In this document: positions 24,796 through 33,750 of the stretch, piece by piece
Layout of the letters: each line of letters opens with the position of its first letter
How positions within the stretch are numbered: position 1 is the first letter of the stretch
From: Peptoniphilus_A sp022767005
GTDB lineage: Bacteria; Bacillota; Clostridia; Tissierellales; Peptoniphilaceae
Length of the DNA: 64,000 bases
Reading direction: 5' to 3'
Assembly: GCF_050315115.1 (NCBI RefSeq)
Contig: NZ_JBNPOJ010000003.1
Span: 1-64,000, forward strand
Program-made: the position numbers and the translations under genes
Notes under the pieces: model-generated
Databases searched by the model: none
What the model saw: only the letters and a program-made list of their open reading frames with translations
Told to the model about the DNA's origin: nothing

Positions 24796-25345
24796 TTATT
24801 TATTTTCAAACCATTCTTTCATAGTCCTCATAACTTTTCTAAGTTCTTCTTCATTAATTACATAGGGAACCATGGAGTAAATATACTTTATAAAGGGTCT
24901 CGCAAAAACTCCTCTTTCATAGGCAAATTCTTGGAAACCTTCAATGTCCTTTCCGTCTTTAACTTCAATACATACACAGCCACCCATTACTCTTACATCT
25001 TCTATTTTTTTATGAGTAAAGCCTTCCATTTCTTCTCTTTCAATTTCTTCTATTCTCTTAATCTTGTCCATAAATTTTTCTTCTTCAAAAATTTCTATTG
25101 CACGAAGTGAAACAGCACAGGCAAGAGGATTTCCCATAAAAGTAGGACCGTGCATAAGAGCGTGAGTTGGATCATCGTCATAAAAAGCATGGAAAACTTT
25201 TTTGTTTGCAACTGTTGCGGCATGGCCAATATATCCGCCAGTTAAGGCCTTGCCTAAAACTATTATATCTGGCAATACTAAATCTGCTACAAATCTGTTT
25301 CCAGTTCTTCCAAAACCAGTTGCAACTTCGTCAAATATTAAAAGT
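24796..25345 (-). pseudogene. bioA: Remnant of bioA (adenosylmethionine-8-amino-7-oxononanoate aminotransferase)
   Basis: Only the C-terminal part of a BioA-type PLP enzyme remains. Reading in frame from about 25345: LLIFDEVATGFGRTG (the PLP-ring Asp), DIIVLGKALTGGY with the Schiff-base lysine, HGPTFMGNPLACAVS, and the terminal ARPFIKYIYSMVPYVI. About the first half of the roughly 430-residue enzyme is missing; upstream of LYLVLLIFDEV homology stops abruptly and no start is supported. The retained frame has no stops, so decay is recent or the piece is conserved. It implies loss of this step of biotin synthesis; birA is intact. Confidence 0.85.
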
Positions 25346-25610
25346 ACAAGGTAACATCCCCTTTTTCTTGTTAGCTTTTTTTAATATGTTAACATTGCTT
25401 TTTTTGCATTTCTTATTTAAAATTTTAGAAATAGATATATTTAATTTTTTATAAATCGAGTAGGACTAATTTAATATCCATCTCACAACATAATAAATAC
25501 ACTTCTTCTTTCTTAGATGTCGCCTTGTAAAACTTGCAAATCGCTATGGATTCGTCGGCAAATGCACCTTAGGGATTTGCACCCCAGCATTGAAATATAC
25601 TCATCGTACT
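25346..25610. other. Unassigned region with a GC-richer core
   Basis: AT-rich flanks surround a core at about 25500-25600 that is visibly richer in G+C than other spacers. The core carries repeated GCAAAT/ATTTGC words able to form stem-loops (GCAAAT...ATTTGC around 25560-25584). Short frames exist on the minus strand but none has a start site. It could be a decayed mobile element or an RNA; no family was recognised. Confidence 0.4.
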
Positions 25611-25645
25611 AAAAAAAGCTCACGAGAAAATCCCATGAACTTTAA
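25611..25645 (-). terminator. Terminator of the YtrA-type ABC operon
   Basis: A 13-bp minus-strand stem AAAGTTCATGGGA/TCTCGTGAGCTTT (including G.U pairs) with a TTTT loop, followed by seven T residues. Confidence 0.85.
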
Positions 25646-25655
25646 AAAATTATTA

Positions 25656-26411
25656 TTAACTTACTGAAATTCTTTTTTTGTGAAAATAATACACTCCAAA
25701 GAGAAATAATATAGTTTCTACTGCTAATAGTGCTAAAAATCCTATGCCCTTAAAATTAACAAATACATCTCCATTGTTCATAAATAATTCCATTTTTGTG
25801 AAGAAATCAAAGGTATCTAACAATTTAGTTGCAAATCCTTCTAATATTCCTAGAATTATAAATACTATAACTGGACCGCCAAATCCAAATCTTCTTAGTT
25901 TCTTGCAACCTCCAAGACTTATTGAAAATACTATTCTCGCAATGCAATTAAATAGGAATATTATTGCTATGCCTGCTGCTATTAATAAATTTTTTGTTCC
26001 AATTTCATTTATTACACTTGATATTTCACTCCACGAAATTGTCGATACTTCTGTACCAGCTAATGTTAAGAATACAAAAATTGCTCCAAGATACAAGGTA
26101 TAAATTGCAAACATCACAAAGTAATATATAAATCTCGAAAATGTCTTTGCTGAAGGACTAATAGGTATTGATTCATAAAATAATGCACTGTCTCCAAAAA
26201 ACATATTGTAGTCGCCAACTATTACTGTTACTGCTGCTGCAAAATATCCAAAGGACAAGGCCGTAATGCCAATAATAAGTGAACGCACTGCTAAATTGTA
26301 ATTAACACTACTAAATAGTAATCCAAACACTATAAGTGCAAGGGGTAAAACTGGTATGAACCAGTAGTTTTTAAAATGATTTTTTATTTGATGTCCTAAT
26401 AATTTTCCCAT
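25656..26411 (-). CDS. ABC-2 type transporter permease
   Basis: A 251-residue integral membrane protein with six predicted helices, starting with a short cytosolic MGKLLGHQIKNHFKNYW and ending KKRISVS. It has no extracellular domain and is the membrane partner of the ATPase encoded immediately upstream; the stop of that gene and this ATG overlap (TAATG). Such GntR/ATPase/permease sets in Firmicutes respond to membrane-active compounds or cell-wall antibiotics, but the substrate is unknown here. Confidence 0.8.
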   Translation of the reverse strand: MGKLLGHQIKNHFKNYWFIPVLPLALIVFGLLFSSVNYNLAVRSLIIGITALSFGYFAAAVTVIVGDYNMFFGDSALFYESIPISPSAKTFSRFIYYFVMFAIYTLYLGAIFVFLTLAGTEVSTISWSEISSVINEIGTKNLLIAAGIAIIFLFNCIARIVFSISLGGCKKLRRFGFGGPVIVFIILGILEGFATKLLDTFDFFTKMELFMNNGDVFVNFKGIGFLALLAVETILFLFGVYYFHKKRISVS

Positions 26412-27097
26412 TAAAATACCTCCGTAAAGTAATCTTCTATGCTCATATTTTTTTCACTTCTTATCTCGTCAACTTTTTTATTTATCATAATTTTGCCTTC
26501 GGATAAAAATAGCACTCTATCAAGAAGTGGCTCAATTTGATTTATTAAATGAGTTGACACAATTATTAAACTGTCTTCTTTAAAATTATTTAGTATAGTT
26601 TGGATTATCATCTTTCTAGCTGATGGATCGACGCCAGAAATTGGCTCGTCCAAGAGAAATATTTCTGCATCTCTTGAAAGGCTAAGGGCAATTTGCATTT
26701 TCTCTCTCATTCCCTTGCTCATTTCCTTTACCTTTGACTTATTTGGCAACTTAAATTCTTCGTAAATTTTATAAAACTTATCTTCGTCAAAATCTTTGAA
26801 GAACAATTTGTAAGTATTTACAACCTCTTTTACTGAAAGTTTATCGCTTAATGCAAATTTGTCCGGTTGGTAAGACAAGATGTCTGCAGTTTTATAGGAT
26901 ATTTCTTCTCCGTCTATTAATATACTTCCCTTATAAGTTTTTTCTAGTCCTGCAAGTATTCTAAGTAATGTAGATTTTCCAGTACCATTTGGACCAACTA
27001 GTCCAACTATTTGCCCCTTATCTAACTCCAAGTTCAAGTCGTCAAGGACTTTGCTTTTGTAGTTCATAGTTAAATTTTTTATTTCTAATTTGCTCAT
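26411..27097 (-). CDS. ABC transporter ATP-binding protein
   Basis: A 228-residue ATPase with Walker A GPNGTGKST, the Q-loop SYQPD, a signature VKEMSKGMREK that departs from LSGGQ as in YtrB/EcsA-like proteins, Walker B EIFLLDEP and the H-loop STH. It pairs with the permease gene downstream. The ATG at 27097 follows GGAGGGAGTC and overlaps the repressor stop (ATGA); an in-frame TTG 12 bases upstream is less likely. Confidence 0.88.
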   Translation of the reverse strand: MSKLEIKNLTMNYKSKVLDDLNLELDKGQIVGLVGPNGTGKSTLLRILAGLEKTYKGSILIDGEEISYKTADILSYQPDKFALSDKLSVKEVVNTYKLFFKDFDEDKFYKIYEEFKLPNKSKVKEMSKGMREKMQIALSLSRDAEIFLLDEPISGVDPSARKMIIQTILNNFKEDSLIIVSTHLINQIEPLLDRVLFLSEGKIMINKKVDEIRSEKNMSIEDYFTEVF

Positions 27098-27453
27098 GAC
27101 TCCCTCCAATATTCATCTAAAAGTGTAAGTGATTTTTCCTTTGTCAAGTTGAGTTCTTCGGCAACTTCAATTAAGTCGTCGCAGGATCTATAAAAAGCTC
27201 CCCTTGCAATTTCTTCTATCAAACTCTCGTCGTCAGTTATAAATCTTCCCGTAGTCCTATTTGATTTTGCTAGTCCTTCTCTTTCTAGGTCTTGAAGTGC
27301 TCTTTGCACTGTATTGGGATTTACGCCATAAGTTTTTGCTAAATTCCTTACAGTGTCCATCTTTTCTCCACTTTTCCACTGACCACTTGAAATTTTTAAT
27401 TTAAAGTCTTCGAGAAGTTGTAGATAAATAGGTCTATTGTTATCAAATTCCAT
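27094..27453 (-). CDS. GntR-family repressor, YtrA subfamily
   Basis: A 119-residue regulator: an N-terminal winged helix (PIYLQLLEDFKLKISSGQW, then YGVNPNTVQRALQDLEREG) and only a short C-terminal dimerisation tail, which defines the YtrA type. Members repress their own ABC operon until an inducer, often a peptide antibiotic, relieves it. Its stop overlaps the ATPase start. A perfect palindrome lies 38 bases upstream of the ATG. Confidence 0.88.
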   Translation of the reverse strand: MEFDNNRPIYLQLLEDFKLKISSGQWKSGEKMDTVRNLAKTYGVNPNTVQRALQDLEREGLAKSNRTTGRFITDDESLIEEIARGAFYRSCDDLIEVAEELNLTKEKSLTLLDEYWRES

Positions 27454-27490
27454 AAAACCCTCCTTATATGTAGAGTTATTGATTTTACTT

Positions 27491-27502
27491 TAGTCTTGAC
27501 TA
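27491..27502. promoter_or_regulatory. Candidate operator for the YtrA-type repressor
   Basis: A perfect 12-bp palindrome TAGTCTTGACTA upstream of the repressor gene, in the expected position for autoregulation. ATGTAG...CTACAT half-sites also surround it. The assignment rests on position and symmetry alone. Confidence 0.4.
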
Positions 27503-27810
27503 CATTAAAATTCTTATTTTTAATCTTATAATTTTTAGTTTACTTAAATCAAAGATAAATCTTAAACTGCATAATATTAAAATAATTTTTGTACCGTTGT
27601 ATCAACCCCTTAATACAATAGTTATTATATACGCCTTTTTATAAAAATGCAATAGATATTTAAAAAAAATTTACTTTTAAACATTTTTTATTATATATTC
27701 TTAATTTTCATTTAATATTAACAATCTTATAGTATAATAAATTGTTATTCTTTACTTATATAATACCTTTATGATAATATATAATTAACTTTTATATAGG
27801 AGGTACAGTT
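27503..27810. other. AT-rich divergent regulatory region
   Basis: This holds promoters for the repressor operon (minus) and the transporter (plus). Several TATAAT-like words occur (for example TATAATA near 27735 and TATATAATAC near 27758), so no single start can be chosen. No gene was seen. Confidence 0.45.
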
Positions 27811-28938
27811 ATGGAATTATTTACAATTTTTTTAATCATGTCGTTGGGTTATCTAATTGGCCGAATTAATTTTTTTGGAATTAAATTTGGAGCCTCAGCG
27901 ATTTTGATTGTCGCATTATTCTTTGGACATTTTGGATTTGAAGTACCTGCTTTTTTATCTAAAATTGGTCTTGTTTTATTTTTAACGCCTATTGGTCTTA
28001 TGGCTGGTCCCGATTTTGTAGAAAATATTAAGAAAAATGGAGTGTCTTTTCTTTTAATATCATTTATAGCTGCAGTAGTAGGAGGACTTACTGTTATAGC
28101 TGCTGTTAAGATATTTAAACTCCCTATTTCTCTTTCCCTTGGATTAGCAACAGGAGCTCTTACTTCAACTTCTATGTTGGGGACAGTAAATGAATTGACA
28201 GATTCTATTTTACCAGGCGTTGGTTATGGTATTGCTTATGTTTTTGGTGTTGTTGGCGTTGTACTTTTCGTTCAAATTGTTCCTAAAATTTTAGGTGCAG
28301 ATAGAGAAGTTGAAAATGCAAAACTTGAAATTCATAGTTCTAAATCTTCCAATAGGAAAATCGTCGATGTTTCTAAACTCATCACAATTGAAAAAAGTGG
28401 ACTTTTCTCAATTGCAATTGCAGCATTTCTTGGTATTTTAATTGGAATGATTAAAATTAAAGCTGGCTCTGCTAAAATTTCTCTTGGAAGTGGCGGAGGT
28501 TCTTTAATAGGTGGTCTTATTTTAGGACATATTGGAAATATTGGCAGAATAAATCTTCGTGCTGATAAGGGTATCTTATCTGCTATTCGTGATTTAGGAC
28601 TTGCCTTTTTCCTTCTACCTTCCGGTTTAAAAGCTGGATCTGGATTTGTTGAAGTTGTAAGTCAGTATGGCATAAAATTATTCTTTGTGGGAGTTCTTAT
28701 GACTCTTATTACTACAATCGTGTCCTTTTTACTTTCATACAAAGTATTTAAACTTCCTTTGTTTGGAGCATTGGGAGCAACTACTGGAGCTATGACAAGT
28801 GCTCCATCTCTAGGGGCTCTTTTAACAGTTACAGAAGATGACAGAGTATCTTCTTTCTATGCTGCAACTCAACCAACTGCAACAATTTTTCTGGTATTTT
28901 TACCACAAATAATTGCACTTTTAATTGGTATTGATTAA
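27811..28938 (+). CDS. AspT/YidE-family transporter
   Basis: A 375-residue membrane protein with about ten helices and an internal duplication: GLVLFLTPIGLMAGPDF in the first half matches LGLAFFLLPSGLKAGSGF in the second, and GLATGALTSTSMLG matches GATTGAMTSAPSLG. This is the architecture of aspartate:alanine exchangers and the YidE/YbjL group. The central RCK_C regulatory domains of many members are absent, replaced by a short hydrophilic loop at about 165-195. The substrate is unknown; an amino-acid or dicarboxylate exchanger is likely. AGGAGG lies seven bases before the ATG. Confidence 0.8.
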   Translation: MELFTIFLIMSLGYLIGRINFFGIKFGASAILIVALFFGHFGFEVPAFLSKIGLVLFLTPIGLMAGPDFVENIKKNGVSFLLISFIAAVVGGLTVIAAVKIFKLPISLSLGLATGALTSTSMLGTVNELTDSILPGVGYGIAYVFGVVGVVLFVQIVPKILGADREVENAKLEIHSSKSSNRKIVDVSKLITIEKSGLFSIAIAAFLGILIGMIKIKAGSAKISLGSGGGSLIGGLILGHIGNIGRINLRADKGILSAIRDLGLAFFLLPSGLKAGSGFVEVVSQYGIKLFFVGVLMTLITTIVSFLLSYKVFKLPLFGALGATTGAMTSAPSLGALLTVTEDDRVSSFYAATQPTATIFLVFLPQIIALLIGID

Positions 28939-28987
28939 AAATAGTATAGCAAGCAAATATTTTATTGAACTCAAAAATTTTTGCAAA

Positions 28988-29024
28988 CAAAAACTCCTAA
29001 AGTTTTAAGCTCTAGGAGTTTTCT
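28988..29024. terminator. Bidirectional terminator between transporter and V-ATPase operon
   Basis: A 10-bp stem AAAACTCCTA/TAGGAGTTTT (28990-28999 with 29013-29022) sits between convergent genes with T-rich tails on both strands. Confidence 0.88.
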
Positions 29025-29663
29025 TTATTTTACTTCTTCTTTATTTTTTCTATTCTTTTTATTCTTTACTTTTTTTAGTCTAAAGAAATCTTCTCTTTCC
29101 TTTTCTGCCAAAGTATCTTCAATTTCTTTGATAATATGATTGTACTTAGGTATTTGAATTTTATCAAGGGCATTTGCCCTCTTGGCAGTCTTTTTTATTT
29201 CATTTGCAAGTCTAAAGACTGATGTTTCTATTTCTGCAAGTTCATAAATAACTGGCAGAATTTCTGAAATATTTATCTTAGCCCTGTCAAAGGCTGCATT
29301 AGATTGATGAATGGAATAATCTGCCTTAACTACTTTCTTTTCATATTTTATTTTTGGAAGTTCAAGTCCCATGACTGAACGAGAGATTACTTCGTATTCC
29401 TTTTCCAAGGGAGCAGATTCTCCCATGTCTTTCAATGAAAGTGCACCCATGGAAATAGTTGCCATGACAAGTTCAGAATAAGAATCTGCAAATTTTTCTT
29501 CTATCTCAGATTGAAGCTTCTTTGCATTTTTATTTAAGTCCATCATTTCTTTAATTAGGACAGTTCTTTTTTTGTCTAGAAGGTCGTAGCCCTTTTCTGC
29601 GAGGACAAGTGCATTTTTAGATGCAATTAAATTTGCCTTAGTTGGAGTAACTTTAATTGCCAT
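29025..29663 (-). CDS. ntpD: V-type ATPase subunit D (central stalk)
   Basis: A 212-residue coiled-coil rotor subunit that transmits rotation between the c-ring and the A3B3 head. It begins MAIKVTPTKANLIASKN, with long helices at both ends and a Lys-rich C-terminus (KKVKNKKNRKNK). The start at 29663 follows AGGTGAT inside the end of ntpB; an ATG nine bases upstream is less likely. It is the last gene of the operon and is followed by a terminator. Confidence 0.93.
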   Translation of the reverse strand: MAIKVTPTKANLIASKNALVLAEKGYDLLDKKRTVLIKEMMDLNKNAKKLQSEIEEKFADSYSELVMATISMGALSLKDMGESAPLEKEYEVISRSVMGLELPKIKYEKKVVKADYSIHQSNAAFDRAKINISEILPVIYELAEIETSVFRLANEIKKTAKRANALDKIQIPKYNHIIKEIEDTLAEKEREDFFRLKKVKNKKNRKNKEEVK

Positions 29664-31044
29664 TCTTATCACCTAAATATTTTTCTTTTAACTTAGGATC
29701 AATTCTATCAATCATTTCAGGTGGAAGGATCTTTAATAATTCCCAACCTAAATTTAGTGTTTCTTCTATATCTCTATTTTCATTTTGATCTTGTGTCAAA
29801 AATCTCTTTTCAAATTCATCTCCAAATTTTAAAACTAATTTTTCGTCATCGGAAATGTCATCTTCGCCAATGATTTGTGCAAGAGCTCTAGTTTCTTGTA
29901 CCTTTGAATAAGATGCAAAAAGTTGTGAAGATAAATCTGGATGGTCTTCTCTCGTGTAGCCTTCGCCAATGCCATCCTTCATAAGTCTTGAAAGTGATGG
30001 AAGTACATCTATTGGTGGATAAACTCCCTTTGAGAACAAATCACGGCTTACTACAATTTGACCTTCTGTGATGTAACCTGTAAGGTCAGGAATTGGATGT
30101 GTAATATCGTCATTTGGCATTGTTAAAATTGGTATAAGTGTTACAGAACCCTTGGAGTCCTTAATCATACCTGCTCTTTCATAAAGTGCAGCAAGGTCAG
30201 AATACAAGTGTCCTGGATATCCCTTTCTTGAAGGCACTTCTTCTCTTGATGATGAAACTTCTCTCAATGCTTCTGCATAGGATGTGATGTCAGTCATTAT
30301 TACAAGAACTTGCATATTCTTTTCAAAAGCTAAATATTCGGCAGCTGTAAGAGCACATTTTGGTGCAATTAGCCTTTCCATAATTGGATCATCTGCATAA
30401 TTTATATACATTACTACCTTGTCAATTACTCCAGAGTTTTTAAAACTTTCTCTAAAGAAATCGGCTTCGTCATGCTTTACGCCAATTGCTGCAAAGACAA
30501 TGGCAAAGTTATTTTCTCCGCCTTCGTCGACAATTTTTGCTTGTCTAACTATTTGAGCAGCGACTTCGTTGTGTGGAAGTCCTGAACCAGAAAATATTGG
30601 CAACTTTTGACCTCTAATGAGGGTCATTAGCGCATCAATTGAAGATATACCTGTTTGGATAAAGTTCCTTGGATATTCTCTAGCTGATGGGTTAATTGGT
30701 CTACCATTTATGTTATATACGTCCTTGGAATAAATTGCACCACCCTTGTCAATAGGCTTTGCCGTTCCATTAAATACTCTTCCTAATATTTCTTCTGAAA
30801 GTGGAATTTCAAAGGGATGTGCAGAAAATTCTACCTTAGTATTTTTTGTCGAAACACCTAAGTTATTACCAAAAACTTGTACAATTGCCTTGTCGTCGTC
30901 AATTTTTATAACTTGACCAATTTCTGAACTTTTGCCATCTTTTGACATTATTCTTACAACTTCACCATAACTAACTCTGTGAAGATTTGAAAGTTCTAGC
31001 AATGATCCTTCAATTTTATCAAGTGTTAAATATTCTTTTTTCAT
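29653..31044 (-). CDS. ntpB: V-type ATPase subunit B (regulatory)
   Basis: The 463-residue non-catalytic nucleotide-binding subunit. Family marks: FNGTAKPIDKGG, GRPINPSAREYP, FSGSGLPHNE in the place of the P-loop, and the GYPGHLYSDLA and LTGYITEGQIV stretches. Its start overlaps the ntpA stop (ATGA) and its end overlaps ntpD. Confidence 0.95.
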   Translation of the reverse strand: MKKEYLTLDKIEGSLLELSNLHRVSYGEVVRIMSKDGKSSEIGQVIKIDDDKAIVQVFGNNLGVSTKNTKVEFSAHPFEIPLSEEILGRVFNGTAKPIDKGGAIYSKDVYNINGRPINPSAREYPRNFIQTGISSIDALMTLIRGQKLPIFSGSGLPHNEVAAQIVRQAKIVDEGGENNFAIVFAAIGVKHDEADFFRESFKNSGVIDKVVMYINYADDPIMERLIAPKCALTAAEYLAFEKNMQVLVIMTDITSYAEALREVSSSREEVPSRKGYPGHLYSDLAALYERAGMIKDSKGSVTLIPILTMPNDDITHPIPDLTGYITEGQIVVSRDLFSKGVYPPIDVLPSLSRLMKDGIGEGYTREDHPDLSSQLFASYSKVQETRALAQIIGEDDISDDEKLVLKFGDEFEKRFLTQDQNENRDIEETLNLGWELLKILPPEMIDRIDPKLKEKYLGDKNGN

Positions 31045-32813
31045 TCTACATCACCATAAGTTGCGCTAAGCTCTAAATAAAAATCGTTAATTTCATTGTT
31101 TAAGCTTACAAATTTCTTTAAATCTTCATTTTCTATATCGTATTTCATGTTAATTACTTTTCCGTAAATAGCATCGTTTTTTATTACTGAAATTGGAATT
31201 TTTAGTTTTAAAGCTTCCTTGCCTCTTTCGTAAAGGTTATCTATTGTCTTTAACATTTCAAATTGTTTTTCAAGTGGCACAAAGGTGTCAATTGGATTAA
31301 AGGCGTTTTGTTGTAAAAATCCAACTTTTACAACACGACAAATTTCAAGTACGAGCCTTTCTTCGTCTGGAAGCACATCTTCCCCAACTAGCATTACAAT
31401 TTCATTTAACTTTGCTTCTTTGTGAAGTAAATCTAAATATTTTATTCTAAGATCTGGCAAATCTCCATCAAGTCTCATGTCGTAGTAATTTTTTAGTAGT
31501 GGGATATAACCTGAATAGGAATTCATCCAATTGATTGCAGGATAGTGTCTTGAATAGGCAAGTTCTTTATCTAATGCCAAAAATACATTTACAAATCTCT
31601 TTGTATTTTCTGTAACTGGTTCAGAGAAATCTCCTCCAGCTGGTGAAACTGCACCAATAAGAGTTACAGAACCTTCGTTGCCTGATAAAGTCTTTACATA
31701 ACCTGCTCTTTCGTAGAAACCTGCAATTCTTGATGGAAGGTAAGCAGGGTAACCTTCTTCTGCTGGCATTTCTTCAAGACGACCGGAAATTTCACGAAGT
31801 GCTTCTGCCCAACGAGATGTTGAGTCGCCCATTAATGCAACGTGGTATCCCATATCTCTAAAGTATTCAGCCATAGTTACGCCTGTGTAAATTGACGCTT
31901 CACGAGCTGCAACTGGCATATTAGATGTGTTGGCAATAAGAATTGTCCTATCCATAAGAGCCTTGCCAGTGTTTGGGTCAATTAGCTTTGGAAAATCTTC
32001 CAAAACTTCTGTCATTTCGTTACCTCTTTCACCACATCCAATGTATATGATGATATCGGCATCGCAATATTTTGCAATTTGGTGTTGCGTCATAGTTTTT
32101 CCAGTACCAAATCCTCCTGGAATTGCAGTTGTACCTCCCTTGGCAATTGGGAAAAATACGTCAAAGACTCTTTGTCCAGTTACAAGTAATTTATCAATTG
32201 GAAGTCTTTCCTTAACAGGTCTAGGAATTCTAACAGGCCAGTTTTGGTACATCTTAACTTCATTAATCTTTCCTAATTCATCCTTTACCTTCAATAAAAC
32301 TGTTTCAATATTGTACTTACCATTTTCGAGAATTTCTACAACTTCTCCATTTATTCCCGGTGGAATCATAACTTTGTGAGTTATGATATCAGTTTCTGGA
32401 ACTTCCGCAAAAATTTGTCCTTGATGAACTTTGTCGTGTAGTGAAACTTTAAAGGTTACGTCCCAAAGTTTTTCTTCATCAAGGGAAATAAGTCCAATGC
32501 CTTCTGGCATAAAGGATCCGTGTTCTTTTTTTATAACTTCAAGTGGTCTTTCAATACCATCGAAGATACCTCTAATCATTCCAGGTCCAAGTTTTACTGA
32601 AAGAGGCGCACCAGTGGAAATAATGTCTTCATCTCTTTTTAGTCCTTCAGTTTCTTCGTAAACTTGAACTGTGCCAAGGTCGCCATCAATTGAAATAACT
32701 TCGCCAATTAATTTTTTTTCGCCAACAAGAACCATTTCTCTGATTTTATAATCAGCCATGTTCCTTCCAATTACTACGGGTCCGTCAACTGATTTAATTA
32801 TTGCCTTTTCCAA
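31041..32813 (-). CDS. ntpA: V-type ATPase subunit A (catalytic)
   Basis: The catalytic ATPase subunit, 590 residues. The P-loop is GGFGTGKT (about 233-240), followed by CGERGNEMTEVL, the A-subunit-specific bulge domain at about 110-190, and ARSREWAEALR-type sequence as STSRWAEALRE. I place the start at TTG 32813, six bases after AGAGGTG; the GTG three codons earlier overlaps that ribosome site. The gene overlaps the end of ntpE by 20 bases. Confidence 0.95.
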   Translation of the reverse strand: MEKAIIKSVDGPVVIGRNMADYKIREMVLVGEKKLIGEVISIDGDLGTVQVYEETEGLKRDEDIISTGAPLSVKLGPGMIRGIFDGIERPLEVIKKEHGSFMPEGIGLISLDEEKLWDVTFKVSLHDKVHQGQIFAEVPETDIITHKVMIPPGINGEVVEILENGKYNIETVLLKVKDELGKINEVKMYQNWPVRIPRPVKERLPIDKLLVTGQRVFDVFFPIAKGGTTAIPGGFGTGKTMTQHQIAKYCDADIIIYIGCGERGNEMTEVLEDFPKLIDPNTGKALMDRTILIANTSNMPVAAREASIYTGVTMAEYFRDMGYHVALMGDSTSRWAEALREISGRLEEMPAEEGYPAYLPSRIAGFYERAGYVKTLSGNEGSVTLIGAVSPAGGDFSEPVTENTKRFVNVFLALDKELAYSRHYPAINWMNSYSGYIPLLKNYYDMRLDGDLPDLRIKYLDLLHKEAKLNEIVMLVGEDVLPDEERLVLEICRVVKVGFLQQNAFNPIDTFVPLEKQFEMLKTIDNLYERGKEALKLKIPISVIKNDAIYGKVINMKYDIENEDLKKFVSLNNEINDFYLELSATYGDVE

Positions 32814-33435
32814 TGACTTCACCTCTTTCTTTTAATTTTTCGTGTAACATTGAGCCGATTTCATATCTCATGTCTTCTAATTTATTTTTTAAAGACAAAT
32901 TTATATTATAAGTTTGTTCTATATCAGAAATTATAAATCCGCCAATATGATATTCGAAAAGCTCGTCGATTTTTAGTTCAACGCCCTTTTCCTTTGCAAT
33001 TTCTTTAAATTTTTCAATGAGTTTTTCATTTTCATTGTTTTTTACATAGAGATAAATGCTTTTTTCATCTATTTCTTCTAAAATATTTTTAAAATTTTCA
33101 GCTTCTATATTCACATATTCTTCTGTTTTTGTAAATTCTAAAAGTTTTTGTGAAAGTGTTTCAAGGAGTTCCTTTAATAGTTTTTCATCTTCTTCTAAGA
33201 ATAAAACTCTCTTTTGCTCTTCAACAGAGGCAATGAGTTCATATCCTCTTCTATTTGCAAGAGTTACTCTTCTATCTATAAAAGCTTCTTCATCTTTTTT
33301 TAGAGATTCAATTTTTTCAGCTAAAATCTTTTCAGCCTTTTCTTTTTCTTCTCGAATTCTCTTTTCACACTCTTCCTTTTGCTTTAAAAAAACAATTTTG
33401 TTGAATATGGCAATTTTGTTTTCAAGTAAAATCAT
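32794..33435 (-). CDS. ntpE: V-type ATPase subunit E (peripheral stalk)
   Basis: A 213-residue stalk protein: a long charged N-terminal helix (about 1-110; ECEKRIREEKEKAEKIL) followed by a compact C-terminal alpha/beta domain with HIGGFIISD, the best conserved part of subunit E. It pairs with the subunit encoded first in the operon to form the stator. The ATG directly follows the ntpF stop. Confidence 0.88.
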   Translation of the reverse strand: MILLENKIAIFNKIVFLKQKEECEKRIREEKEKAEKILAEKIESLKKDEEAFIDRRVTLANRRGYELIASVEEQKRVLFLEEDEKLLKELLETLSQKLLEFTKTEEYVNIEAENFKNILEEIDEKSIYLYVKNNENEKLIEKFKEIAKEKGVELKIDELFEYHIGGFIISDIEQTYNINLSLKNKLEDMRYEIGSMLHEKLKERGEVIGKGNN

Positions 33436-33750
33436 TTAATCACCTACAGCTTTCACACCGACAGCTTCTCTGACATATTTTAAAATAAAATCATCTTCCA
33501 TTTTTCCGTCTAGATCAGGAATAGTTACCACTAGGGGAAGTTTCCCAGTAAGTTTAAATTCCAAGACTTCTTCCTTAATTTCTTTGAAAGAAGAGTATGT
33601 CAAAATAATTATTCCTATATCTTCAGTCTTTGTATATGTTTTAAAATTTTTTAATAGTTCAGGTCTGTCATTACATTTAACAGACCTTACACCTGCAAGG
33701 CGAAGGCCGTTAATAATATCTTCATTTGATGTTAAAAGAATTGATCTCAT
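33436..33750 (-). CDS. ntpF: V-type ATPase subunit F
   Basis: A 104-residue central-stalk subunit with a Rossmann-like fold. It begins MRSILLTSNEDIINGLRLAG, has IGIIILTYSSFKEI and ends with KYVREAVGVK. Together with subunit D it forms the rotor shaft. Its ATG overlaps the ntpK stop as TAATG. The F gene precedes E here, unlike the common E-C-F order. Confidence 0.88.
   Translation of the reverse strand: MRSILLTSNEDIINGLRLAGVRSVKCNDRPELLKNFKTYTKTEDIGIIILTYSSFKEIKEEVLEFKLTGKLPLVVTIPDLDGKMEDDFILKYVREAVGVKAVGD

Noticed and set aside
25500..25600. Short coding frames on the minus strand
   Set aside because: Frames of 25 to 40 codons occur, but none has a start with ribosome site or a recognised product.
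25346..25610. IS element or transposon end
   Set aside because: No transposase, terminal inverted repeat pair or target duplication could be shown; kept as an unassigned region.
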